A stretch of 64,000 nucleotides of DNA from Variovorax sp. HW608. GTDB lineage: Bacteria > Pseudomonadota > Gammaproteobacteria > Burkholderiales > Burkholderiaceae_C. The translations under genes and the position numbers were made by a program. The stretch is from contig NZ_LT607803.1 in NCBI RefSeq assembly GCF_900090195.1, positions 1-64,000 on the forward strand, read 5' to 3'. Below the pieces are notes generated by a model that was given only the letters and a program-made list of their open reading frames with translations, made no database searches and was not told the DNA's origin. Shown one piece after another: positions 56,328 through 64,000 of the stretch (the first letter of the stretch is position 1; every line of letters starts with the position of its first letter).

Positions 56328-57851
56328 TCAGGACTCCACGCGGATCGGAATGGTCCGCTTCTTCTGGCCGCCGAACAGGCTGGTGTCGGTCTCGCCGTCG
56401 GAGCAGCCGTTGCCGAAGCTGAAGCCGCAGCCGCCGCGCAGGTCGAAGGCGTTCTCGGCGTACTCGCGGTGCGTGCTCGGGATGACGAAGCGGTCCTCGT
56501 AGTTGGCGATCGCCATCACGCGGTACATCTCCTCGACCGTCTCGGCGTCGAGGCCGACCTGTTGCAGGGCCGCGGCATTGCCTTCGCCCTCGACGTGCTT
56601 GCCGCGCTGCCAGGCGCGCATCGCCAGCATGCGTTCGAGCGCGCGGACCACGGGCGCGGTGTCGCCGGCCGTGAGCAGGTTGGCGAGGTACTTCACCGGG
56701 ATGCGCAGCTGGTTCACGTCCGGGATCTCGCCATTGCTGCCGATGTGGCCGGCCTGCGCCGCGCCGGTGATCGGCGACAGCGGCGGCACGTACCAGACCA
56801 TCGGCAGGGTGCGGTATTCCGGATGCAGCGGCAGCGCGACCTTCCAGTCCATCGCCATCTTGTAGACCGGGCTCGAGCGCGCGGCCTCGAGCCAGTTCTC
56901 GGGGATGCCGTCGCGACGCGCCTGCGCGATGACTTCGGGATCGTGGGGGTCGAGGAAGACGTCGAGCTGCGCCTGGTACAGGTCCTTGTCGCGCTCCACG
57001 CTCGCGGCCTGCTCGATGCGATCGGCGTCGTAGAGCATCACGCCGAGGTAGCGGATGCGGCCCACGCAAGTCTCGCTGCAGACGGTGGGCTGGCCGGCCT
57101 CGATGCGCGGGTAGCAGAAGATGCACTTCTCGGCCTTGCCGCTCTTCCAGTTGTAGTAGATCTTCTTGTACGGGCAGCCCGAGACGCACATGCGCCAGCC
57201 GCGGCACTTGTCCTGGTCGATCAGCACGATGCCGTCTTCCTCGCGCTTGTAGATCGAGCCCGAGGGGCACGAGGCCACGCACGCCGGGTTCAGGCAGTGC
57301 TCGCACAGGCGCGGCAAGTACATCATGAAGGTGTTCTCGAACTGGCCGTAGATGTCCTTCTGGATGTCGTCGAAGTTGCGATCCTTGCTGCGCTTGGCGA
57401 ATTCACCGCCCAGGATCTCTTCCCAGTTCGGGCCCCAGACGATCTTCTCCATGCGCTGCCCGGTGATGAGGCTGCGCGGCCGTGCGGTGGGCGCGGCCTT
57501 CATCTCGGGCGCGGTGTGCAGGTGCTCGTAGTCGAAGGTGAAGGGCTCGTAGTAGTCGTCGATCTGCGGCAGGTTCGGATTGGCGAAGATGCGCATCAGC
57601 AGCTTCCACTTGCCGCCCTGGCGCGGCGTGATCGAGCCGTCCGCGTGGCGGGACCAGCCGCCGTTCCACTTGTCCTGGTCTTCCCAGTCCTTGGGGTAGC
57701 CGATGCCGGGCTTGGTCTCGACGTTGTTGAACCAGGCGTACTCGACGCCGGGCCGGCTGGTCCAGACGTTCTTGCAGGTCACGCTGCACGTGTGGCAGCC
57801 GATGCACTTGTCGAGGTTCAGCACCATGCCGATCTGTGCGCGCACTTTCAT
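56328..57851 (-). CDS. narH: Respiratory nitrate reductase beta subunit, NarH
   Basis: NarH carries four iron-sulfur clusters between NarI and NarG. The 507-residue protein shows the ferredoxin-like Cys sets: CIGCHTCSVTCKNVW, CEHCLNPACVASCPSG, CRGWRMCVSGCPYKK with Trp replacing one Cys of a [3Fe-4S] cluster, and CIFCYPRIEAGQPTVCSETC. The start MKVRAQIGMVLNLDKCIGC is canonical. A 115-bp gap containing an interspersed repeat separates it from narG. Confidence 0.97.
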   Translation of the reverse strand: MKVRAQIGMVLNLDKCIGCHTCSVTCKNVWTSRPGVEYAWFNNVETKPGIGYPKDWEDQDKWNGGWSRHADGSITPRQGGKWKLLMRIFANPNLPQIDDYYEPFTFDYEHLHTAPEMKAAPTARPRSLITGQRMEKIVWGPNWEEILGGEFAKRSKDRNFDDIQKDIYGQFENTFMMYLPRLCEHCLNPACVASCPSGSIYKREEDGIVLIDQDKCRGWRMCVSGCPYKKIYYNWKSGKAEKCIFCYPRIEAGQPTVCSETCVGRIRYLGVMLYDADRIEQAASVERDKDLYQAQLDVFLDPHDPEVIAQARRDGIPENWLEAARSSPVYKMAMDWKVALPLHPEYRTLPMVWYVPPLSPITGAAQAGHIGSNGEIPDVNQLRIPVKYLANLLTAGDTAPVVRALERMLAMRAWQRGKHVEGEGNAAALQQVGLDAETVEEMYRVMAIANYEDRFVIPSTHREYAENAFDLRGGCGFSFGNGCSDGETDTSLFGGQKKRTIPIRVES

Positions 57852-57871
57852 GATCTCACCCCCGTTGCTTG

Positions 57872-57950
57872 CTCACTTCGTGTAGCCGCCTCCCCCCTCG
57901 AGGGGGCGCACCCAGCGGCCCGGCAAAGCCGGTTCCGCGGGTGCCCTGGG
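57872..57950 (+). repeat. Interspersed GC-rich repeat, copy 2 (narG-narH gap)
   Basis: The same modules as the dnaN-gyrB copy (3034-3111) occur in the same order: cacttcgtgt, cctcccccctcgaggggg hairpin, gcggcccggc, aagccggttccgcggg. It fills the 115 bp between narG and narH, where in most nar operons the genes nearly abut. Inside an operon such a stem-loop may tune narG versus narHJI transcript levels; that is inferred. Confidence 0.8.
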
Positions 57951-57966
57951 TTGTGTTGTGCCGGTT

Positions 57967-60900
57967 TCATACGTTGTGGACCTTGTCGAGTGGGGTGTTT
58001 TGCGGTTGATCGAGCCAGTCGACCTTGTTCATCTTGCGCACCACCACGAACTCGTCGCGGTTGGTGCCGATGGTTCCGTAGTAGTTGAAGCCGTAGCTCA
58101 GCTGCGCGTAGCCGCCGATCATGTGCGTGGGCTTGAGCACGATGCGGGTCACCGAGTTGTGGATGCCGCCGCGCGTGCCGGTGATCTCCGACCCCGGGGT
58201 GTTGATGATCTTCTCCTGCGCGTGGTACATGAGCACCATGCCGGGGTGGACGCGCTGGCTCACCACCGCGCGCGCCGCGATCGCGCCGTTCACGTTGAAC
58301 AGCTCCACCCAGTCGTTGTCCTCGATGCCGGCCTTCTTCGCGTCGTCCTCGCTGAGCCACACCACCGGTCCGCCGCGGTTGAGCGTCAGCATCAGCAGGT
58401 TGTCGCTGTAGGTGCTGTGGATGCCCCACTTCTGGTGCGGCGTGATGAAGTTCAAGAGGATCTCGGCATTGCCGTTGGGCTTGATGCCGTGCATGCCGTT
58501 GGTGGCCTTCATGTCCACCGGCGGGCGGTAGCTCGAGAAGCCTTCGCCGAAGGCGATCATCCACGGGTGGTCCTGGTAGAACTGCTGGCGGCCCGTCAGC
58601 GTGCGCCATGGGATCAGCTCGTGGACGTTGGTGTAGCCGGCGTTGTAGCTCACCGTCTCGCTCTCGATGCCGCTCCAGGTCGGGCTGCTGATGATCTTGC
58701 GCGGCTGCGCCTGCACGTCGCGGTAGCGGATCTTCTCATCCTCGCGGTAGAGCGCGAGGTGCTTGTGGTCGCGGCCGGTGGCCTTGGACAGTGCTTCCCA
58801 CGCCTTCACCGCCACGTGGCCGTTGGTCTCGGGCGCGAGCTGCAGGATGACTTCGCAGGCGTCGATGTCGGTGACGATCCTCGGCCGGCCCTTCGTCGCG
58901 CCCTCGGCTTGCGTGAAGCCGTTGAGCTGGCCGAGCTGCGTGACCTCGGTCTCGGTCTTCCACGCGATGCCCTTGCCGCCGTTGCCGAGCTTGTCCATCA
59001 GCGGGCCGAGCGCGGTGAAGCGCTTGTAGAGGTTCGGGTAGTCGCGCTCGACCACCGCGATCTGCGGCGCGGTCTTGCCGGGCACCAGCTCGCACTCGCC
59101 CTTCTTCCAATCCTTGACCTCGAAGGGCTGCGCGAGTTCGGCGGGCGTGTCGTGCATCAGCGGCGTGAGCACCACTTCGCGCTCGACGCCGAGATGGCCG
59201 ACGCACACCTCGCTGAAGGCCTTGGCGAAGCCCTTGTAGATCTCCCAGTCGCTGCGCGACTGCCACACCGGGTCCACCGCCGCCGAGAGCGGGTGGATGA
59301 AGGGGTGCATGTCGCTGGTGTTGAGGTCGTTCTTCTCGTACCAGCTCGCGGTGGGCAGCACGATGTCCGAATACAGGCAGGTGGTGCTCATGCGGAAGTC
59401 GAGCGTCACGAGCAGGTCGAGCTTGCCTTCGGGCGCCTGGGCATGCCATTCGACCTCGGCCGGCTTGGCGTCATCGGCGCCGAGATCCTTGCCCTGCACG
59501 CCGTTCGAGGTGCCGAGCAGGTGCTTGAGGAAGTACTCGTGGCCCTTGCCGCTGGAGCCCAGCAGGTTGCTGCGCCAGACGAACATGTTGCGCGGCCAGT
59601 TCTGCGGCGCGTCCGGGTCTTCGCAGCTCATCTGCAAGGTGCCGTCACGCAAGCCCTGCACGACGTAGTCGCGCGGCTCCATCCCGGCCTTGCCCGCATC
59701 CTTCACCACCTGCAGCGGATTGGTCTTGAGCTGCGGCGCGCTCGGCAGCCAGCCCATGCGCTCGGCGCGCACGTTGTAGTCGATCATGCTGCCGCCGTAG
59801 AGCGACTTGTCGGCCAGCGGCGAGACGATCTCTTCCATGCCGAGCTTCTCGTAGCGCCACTGGTCGGTGTGGGCGTAGAAGAAGCTGGTGCTGTTCATCT
59901 GGCGCGGCGGGCGGATCCAGTCGAGCGCGAAGGCGAGGGCGGTCCAGCCGGTCTGCGGGCGCAGCTTCTCCTGGCCCACGTAGTGCGCCCAGCCGCCGCC
60001 GCTCTGGCCGATGCAGCCGCACATCATCAAGAGGTTGATGACGCCGCGGTAGTTCATGTCGGCGTGGTACCAGTGGTTCATCGCCGCGCCGATGATGACC
60101 ATCGACTTGCCCTGCGTCCGGTCCGCGTTGTCGGCGAACTGGCGCGCGACGGTGGCGATCTGATCGCGCGGCACCCCGGTGATGGATTCGGCCCAGGCGG
60201 GCGTGTAGGGCGCGTTGTCGTCGTAGCTCGCAGCGCCGCTGCCGAGGCCGCGGTCGATGCCGTACTGCGCCGCCTGCAGATCGAACACGGTCGCCACGAA
60301 GGCCTCGCGGTATTCGCCTTCCTTGCCCAGGCGCAGGCGCACGACCGGCACGCGGGCGTCGATCACGTCGCCCTTCTGCGTGTTGGCGATGAAGTGGGGC
60401 GTCTCGACACCGCCGAAGTACGGGAAGCTCACGTCCTGCACTTCATGCGCCTGCGCGCCGTCCTCGAGCACCGAGAGCTTCAGGCGCACGTCGGCGTCGT
60501 GGCGCGCTTCCTTGCTTTCCAGGTTCCACTTGCCGGCGTCCTCGCGCCCTTCGGCGCCCCAGCGGAAGCCGATCGAGCCGTTGGGCAGCACCGCGCGTCC
60601 GTCGGTGTCGAAGGCGACGGTCTTCCAGTCCGGGTTGTTGCCCTGGCCCAGCTTGCCGTTGAAGTCGCTCGCGCGCAGGTAGCGGTCGGGCACGAGGGTG
60701 GTGCGGCCGTCGGCATGCTGCTTTTCCTTGAGCATCACCAGCATCGGCAGATCGGTGTAGCGGCGCGCGTAGTCGTCGAAGTAGGCGCTGCGCCGCTTGA
60801 AGTAGAACTCGTTGAGCGCGACATGGCCCATCGCCATCGCGAGCGCGGCATCGGTGCCCTGCTTGGGGTGCATCCAGAGGTCGGCGAGCTTGGCGACCTC

Positions 60901-61758
60901 GCTGTAGTCGGGCGTGACCGCCACGGTCTTCGCGCCCTTGTAGCGCACCTCGGTGAAGAAGTGCGCATCGGGCGTGCGCGTCTGCGGCACGTTGCTGCCC
61001 CAGGCGATGATGTAGGTGGAGTTGTACCAGTCGGCCGATTCGGGCACGTCGGTCTGCTCGCCCCAGATCTGCGGGCTGGCCGGCGGCAGGTCGCAGTACC
61101 AGTCGTAGAAGCTCATGCAGACGCCGCCGATCAGGCTCAGGTAGCGGCTGCCGGCCGCGTAGCTGACCATGCTCATCGCCGGGATCGGCGAGAAGCCGAT
61201 GATGCGGTCCGGCCCGTGCTGCTTGATCGTGTAGACGTTGGCGGCGGCGACCAGCCGGTTGACCTCGTCCCAGGTGCTGCGCACGAAGCCGCCCATGCCG
61301 CGCACCTGCTGGTAGTCGCGGCGCGCCTCGGGGTTCTCGGCGATCGAGGCCCAGGCCGAGACCGGGTCCTTGCTCACCGCGAGCGCGGCGCGCCAGCGTT
61401 CGAGCAGGCGGCCGCGCACCATCGGGTATTTCACGCGGTTGGCGCTGTAGAGGTACCACGAGTACGAGGCGCCGCGCGCACAGCCGCGCGGCTCGTGGTT
61501 GGGCATGTCCCAGCGCGTGCGCGGATAGTCGGTCTGCTGGGTTTCCCAGGTGACGATGCCGCCCTTGACGTAGATCTTCCACGAGCAGGAGCCCGTGCAG
61601 TTCACGCCGTGCGTGCTGCGCACGACCTTGTCGTGCGCCCATCGGTTGCGGTAGGCGTCTTCCCAGGTCCGGTCTTCGCCGGTGGTCACGCCGTGGCCGT
61701 CGGCGAAGCTTTCCTTGGGGAGGCTGAAGTGGGTGAGGCGATCGAGGAAATGGCTCAT
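57967..61758 (-). CDS. narG: Respiratory nitrate reductase alpha subunit, NarG
   Basis: NarG is the catalytic bis-MGD molybdenum subunit that reduces nitrate in the cytoplasm. From the ATG at 61758 the protein has 1263 residues, the usual size. The N terminus (MSHFLDRLTHF) is the retained remnant of a Tat-like leader. The [4Fe-4S] ligand set HGVNCTGSC with a later Cys (RGCARG) is typical, as is the molybdenum-coordinating aspartate region (YNSTYIIAWGSNVPQTRTPDAHF). narK2 lies 16 bp upstream, so the operon runs narK1-narK2-narG. Confidence 0.97.
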   Translation of the reverse strand: MSHFLDRLTHFSLPKESFADGHGVTTGEDRTWEDAYRNRWAHDKVVRSTHGVNCTGSCSWKIYVKGGIVTWETQQTDYPRTRWDMPNHEPRGCARGASYSWYLYSANRVKYPMVRGRLLERWRAALAVSKDPVSAWASIAENPEARRDYQQVRGMGGFVRSTWDEVNRLVAAANVYTIKQHGPDRIIGFSPIPAMSMVSYAAGSRYLSLIGGVCMSFYDWYCDLPPASPQIWGEQTDVPESADWYNSTYIIAWGSNVPQTRTPDAHFFTEVRYKGAKTVAVTPDYSEVAKLADLWMHPKQGTDAALAMAMGHVALNEFYFKRRSAYFDDYARRYTDLPMLVMLKEKQHADGRTTLVPDRYLRASDFNGKLGQGNNPDWKTVAFDTDGRAVLPNGSIGFRWGAEGREDAGKWNLESKEARHDADVRLKLSVLEDGAQAHEVQDVSFPYFGGVETPHFIANTQKGDVIDARVPVVRLRLGKEGEYREAFVATVFDLQAAQYGIDRGLGSGAASYDDNAPYTPAWAESITGVPRDQIATVARQFADNADRTQGKSMVIIGAAMNHWYHADMNYRGVINLLMMCGCIGQSGGGWAHYVGQEKLRPQTGWTALAFALDWIRPPRQMNSTSFFYAHTDQWRYEKLGMEEIVSPLADKSLYGGSMIDYNVRAERMGWLPSAPQLKTNPLQVVKDAGKAGMEPRDYVVQGLRDGTLQMSCEDPDAPQNWPRNMFVWRSNLLGSSGKGHEYFLKHLLGTSNGVQGKDLGADDAKPAEVEWHAQAPEGKLDLLVTLDFRMSTTCLYSDIVLPTASWYEKNDLNTSDMHPFIHPLSAAVDPVWQSRSDWEIYKGFAKAFSEVCVGHLGVEREVVLTPLMHDTPAELAQPFEVKDWKKGECELVPGKTAPQIAVVERDYPNLYKRFTALGPLMDKLGNGGKGIAWKTETEVTQLGQLNGFTQAEGATKGRPRIVTDIDACEVILQLAPETNGHVAVKAWEALSKATGRDHKHLALYREDEKIRYRDVQAQPRKIISSPTWSGIESETVSYNAGYTNVHELIPWRTLTGRQQFYQDHPWMIAFGEGFSSYRPPVDMKATNGMHGIKPNGNAEILLNFITPHQKWGIHSTYSDNLLMLTLNRGGPVVWLSEDDAKKAGIEDNDWVELFNVNGAIAARAVVSQRVHPGMVLMYHAQEKIINTPGSEITGTRGGIHNSVTRIVLKPTHMIGGYAQLSYGFNYYGTIGTNRDEFVVVRKMNKVDWLDQPQNTPLDKVHNV

Positions 61759-61774
61759 GGCTTGGCTTTCGGAA

Positions 61775-63184
61775 TCAGCAGGGCATCGGTGCATTGCGGC
61801 GCGCGTAGTGCCACCACGTCACGCCGATGCACAGCAGGTAGAAGACGATGAAGACATAGAGCGCCGCGTCGGGGCCGCCGGTCAGCGCGATCGAGCTGCC
61901 GTAGCTCTTCGGGATGAAGAAGCCGCCGTAGGCCGCGAAGGCCGCGGTGAAGCCGAGCGTGGCGGCGGCCTCGGTGTTGGCCTCCTTGGTGGCGCGCGCG
62001 ACGGCCTCGCGGTCGCCCGCGTCCACCTCGCGCAGCTTCTGCGTCTGGAAGATCACCGGGATCATGCGGAAGGTCGAGCCGTTGCCGATCCCGGTCGTGA
62101 GGAACAGCACGAGGAAGCTCAGGAAGAAGCCCGCGAAGCTGCCGCCCAGCGGTCCGTGCGGCAGGAAGACCAGCACGCCGCCGACCGCGATCGTCATCAC
62201 GATGAAGTTCCAGAACGTGACCTTGGCGCCGCCGAGCTTGTCGGCGAGCCAGCCGCCGAAGGGCCGCACCGCCGCACCGGTCAGCGGGCCGAGCCATGCG
62301 TAGGCGAGCGGGTTGATGCCCGGGAACTGGCTCTTGATGAGCAGCGGGAAGCCCGCCGCATAGCCGAGGAAGGAACCGAAGGTGCCGAGGTACAGGATGC
62401 ACATCAGCCAGTTGTGCTTGCGGCGGAAGATCACGGCCTGCTCGGCGAACGAGGCCTTCGCATCCGCGAGGTCGTTCATGCCGAACCATGCGGCCAGCGA
62501 TGCGAGCGCGATCCACGGCACCCAGATGAAGGCCGCGTTCTGCGTCCACACCTGCACCGTCTGGTTGTTCCGGGTGATGGTCTGAGCGTCGCCGCCGAAG
62601 ATGCCGAAGATGCCGGCCGTGACGACCAGCGGGCTCAGGAACTGCACCACCGAGACGCCGAGGTTGCCGAGGCCCGCGTTGATGCCCAGCGCCGAACCCT
62701 TGCGCTCCTTCGGGAAGAAGAAGCTGATGTTGGCCATGCTGGAGCTGAAGTTGCCGCCGCCCAGGCCGCACAGCAGCGCGAGGATCAGCATGGTCGGGTA
62801 GCTGGTCGTGTTGTCCTGCACCGCGAAGCCGATGCCGAGTGCCGGGATCAAGAGCGAGGCGGTCGAGATCGCGGTCCAGCGCCGGCCGCCCACCAGCGGC
62901 ACCATGAACGAATAGAAGATGCGCAGGGTCGCGCCGCTCAGCGCCGGCGCGGCGGCGAGCCAGAAGAGCTGGTTGGTCGAGTAGTTGAAGCCGAGCCCGG
63001 GCAGGCTCACCGCCACCACGCTCCAGACCTGCCAGATCGCGAAGGCCAGGAACAGTGCCGGGACCGAGATCCAGAGGTTGATCTTGGCGATGGCCTCGCC
63101 TTCGCGTTCCCAGAAAGCCTTGTCTTCCGGCTTCCAGATTTCGAGCAGGCGGCCGCGCCGCGCGCCCATGGTTTGAGTGGTCAT
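61775..63184 (-). CDS. narK2: Nitrate/nitrite transporter NarK2-type
   Basis: This MFS transporter (469 residues) imports nitrate or exchanges it for nitrite. It has 12 membrane helices and the two nitrate signature motifs, seen as GLGGGNFSSSMANISFFFPKERKGSALGINAGLGN (split here) and later TGIGNGSTFRMIPVIF. The cytoplasmic N terminus (WKPEDKAFWEREGEAIAKINL) marks the NarK2 branch. The start overlaps the narK1 stop by ATGA. Confidence 0.93.
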   Translation of the reverse strand: MTTQTMGARRGRLLEIWKPEDKAFWEREGEAIAKINLWISVPALFLAFAIWQVWSVVAVSLPGLGFNYSTNQLFWLAAAPALSGATLRIFYSFMVPLVGGRRWTAISTASLLIPALGIGFAVQDNTTSYPTMLILALLCGLGGGNFSSSMANISFFFPKERKGSALGINAGLGNLGVSVVQFLSPLVVTAGIFGIFGGDAQTITRNNQTVQVWTQNAAFIWVPWIALASLAAWFGMNDLADAKASFAEQAVIFRRKHNWLMCILYLGTFGSFLGYAAGFPLLIKSQFPGINPLAYAWLGPLTGAAVRPFGGWLADKLGGAKVTFWNFIVMTIAVGGVLVFLPHGPLGGSFAGFFLSFLVLFLTTGIGNGSTFRMIPVIFQTQKLREVDAGDREAVARATKEANTEAAATLGFTAAFAAYGGFFIPKSYGSSIALTGGPDAALYVFIVFYLLCIGVTWWHYARRNAPMPC

Positions 63185-64000
63185 ACGGGTAGCTCCTTGG
63201 GGTTCAGGGGCGCGGTGCCCAACAGATCGGTCTTGCGCACTTCGGTCCAGTACATCCAGACGAGCGAGACCCAGACCACGCCGTACATCAGCATGAAGGC
63301 GCTGGATCGCACGCCGGTGAGGTCCATCAGCGCGCCGAACAGGATCGGCAGCACGAAGCCTCCGAGCCCGCCCGCGAGCCCGACGATGCCGCTGATGGCG
63401 CCGATGTTGTGCGGGTAGTCGTCGCTGATGTACTTGAAGACGCTGGCCTTGCCGAATGCGAAGGCGATGCCGAGCAGGAACAGCAGCGCGGTGAAGCCAT
63501 AGACGCCGAGCCCGATGTGGAAGCTCTTCGGGCCATCCACCGTGAGCACCGTGAAATCGGTCTGCGGGTAGCTCAGCAGGAAGAGGCACACCCAGCTCAG
63601 CCACATGACCCACCAGGTGACCTTGTGGGCGCCATGCCTGTCCGACAGCATGCCGCCGATCGCGCGCAGCACGCCGCCCGGCAGCGAGAAGCAGGCCGCG
63701 AGCAGCGCGGCCACGCGGATGTCGAGGCCGTATTCGCCGACGTAGTACTGCACCATCCAGAGGCTCAGCGCCACGTAGCCGCCGAACACGATGCTGTAGT
63801 ACTGGCAGTACTTGAGCACGCGCGGATCCTTGAGCGCGCGCAACTGGTCTGCGAACTTCGTGTTCGAGGGCACGACGTGCCTCGGGTCGCTCGCGCTGCC
63901 GAGCCAGAACACGATCAGCGTGCCGAGCATGATGGCCGCGTAGACCTCGGGCACGACGGTCCAGCCGAAGGCCACCATCAGCGCGGGTGCGACGAACTTG
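63181..64000 (-). CDS. narK1: Nitrate transporter NarK1-type, 5' end outside the window
   Basis: Only the C-terminal about 270 residues are in the window; the frame continues through 64000 (KFVAPALMVAFGW), so the ATG at 63978 is internal. The visible part has several MFS helices and a nitrate-signature-like FGKASVFKYISDDYPHNIGAISGIVGLAGGLGG. NarK1-type proteins are proton-nitrate symporters, complementing NarK2. The gene order implies the nar promoter is to the right of the window. Confidence 0.88.
   Translation of the reverse strand, partial: KFVAPALMVAFGWTVVPEVYAAIMLGTLIVFWLGSASDPRHVVPSNTKFADQLRALKDPRVLKYCQYYSIVFGGYVALSLWMVQYYVGEYGLDIRVAALLAACFSLPGGVLRAIGGMLSDRHGAHKVTWWVMWLSWVCLFLLSYPQTDFTVLTVDGPKSFHIGLGVYGFTALLFLLGIAFAFGKASVFKYISDDYPHNIGAISGIVGLAGGLGGFVLPILFGALMDLTGVRSSAFMLMYGVVWVSLVWMYWTEVRKTDLLGTAPLNPKELPV

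Noticed and set aside
57958..61851. 1297-residue open frame antisense to narG
   Set aside because: It mirrors narG, whose motifs and length are complete. Long antisense frames are expected at this GC content, and the translation is low-complexity (His/Arg/Val/Ala-rich).

Overview
The window looks like the replication-origin region of a high-GC betaproteobacterial chromosome, most likely Comamonadaceae and probably Variovorax or a close relative. This rests on the dnaA-dnaN-gyrB order, the mnmG-rsmG-LysE-parA-hydrolase-parB order, a GyrB of 872 residues, phasin genes, a UbiM-type hydroxylase, and an intergenic repeat typical in style of this family. The species assignment is inferred. I found no rRNA, tRNA, insertion sequence, prophage or CRISPR array.

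Layout: 0-5.8 kb holds dnaA, the dnaA-dnaN intergenic origin (oriC), dnaN and gyrB. 5.9-14.5 kb holds envelope and housekeeping genes: a PagL-type lipid A deacylase, a truncated UdgX-like gene, the ybhP-clsB-ybhN operon, a Spy/CpxP chaperone and a pirin. 14.5-19.6 kb is a polyamine-type ABC transporter operon with an Asp/Glu-racemase-family protein. 19.7-24.5 kb is a compact exosortase operon: a VIT/vWA protein with its own PEP-CTERM tail, the exosortase, an EpsI-like protein and a stand-alone GT51 peptidoglycan glycosyltransferase. It is divergent from a PBP1A gene (24.8-27.2 kb). The shared upstream region carries a CreB-type tag (TTCAC-N6-TTCAC), and creBC lies 3 kb away (27.9-30.1 kb). 31.0-33.7 kb holds a copper chaperone, a second oriC-like sequence and a two-component system. 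33.7-41.5 kb holds an ene-reductase, a GST, mnmG-rsmG with two embedded parS sites, and parA/parB. 41.5-51.5 kb holds a D-lactate-dehydrogenase-type flavoprotein, a cobalamin adenosyltransferase, a phasin, OmpW, a nitronate monooxygenase, an AdoCbl-dependent ribonucleotide reductase, an acyltransferase and UbiM. 51.5-64 kb is a respiratory nitrate reductase cluster, narK1K2GHJI-ppi-narXL, cut at the right edge.

The most striking observation is that the dnaA-dnaN origin sequence (1673-1902) is present a second time, inverted, at 31313-31542. The copies align without gaps over 230 bp. By hand count 163 of 230 positions match (about 71%). Both DnaA boxes and the TAG-repeat (DnaA-trio) tract sit at identical offsets. 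The second copy has the better DnaA box (perfect TTATCCACA) and four instead of three trios. Gene directions diverge around it: mostly minus to its left from 7.8 kb, mostly plus to its right until 51.5 kb. It may be a second or even the main initiation site.

Two functional themes recur. One is cell-wall surveillance, linking CreBC, the cre tags, PBP1A, the GT51 enzyme and the exosortase operon. The other is low-oxygen growth, linking nitrate respiration, oxygen-independent AdoCbl ribonucleotide reductase with its adenosyltransferase, and OmpW behind an FNR/Anr-like site.
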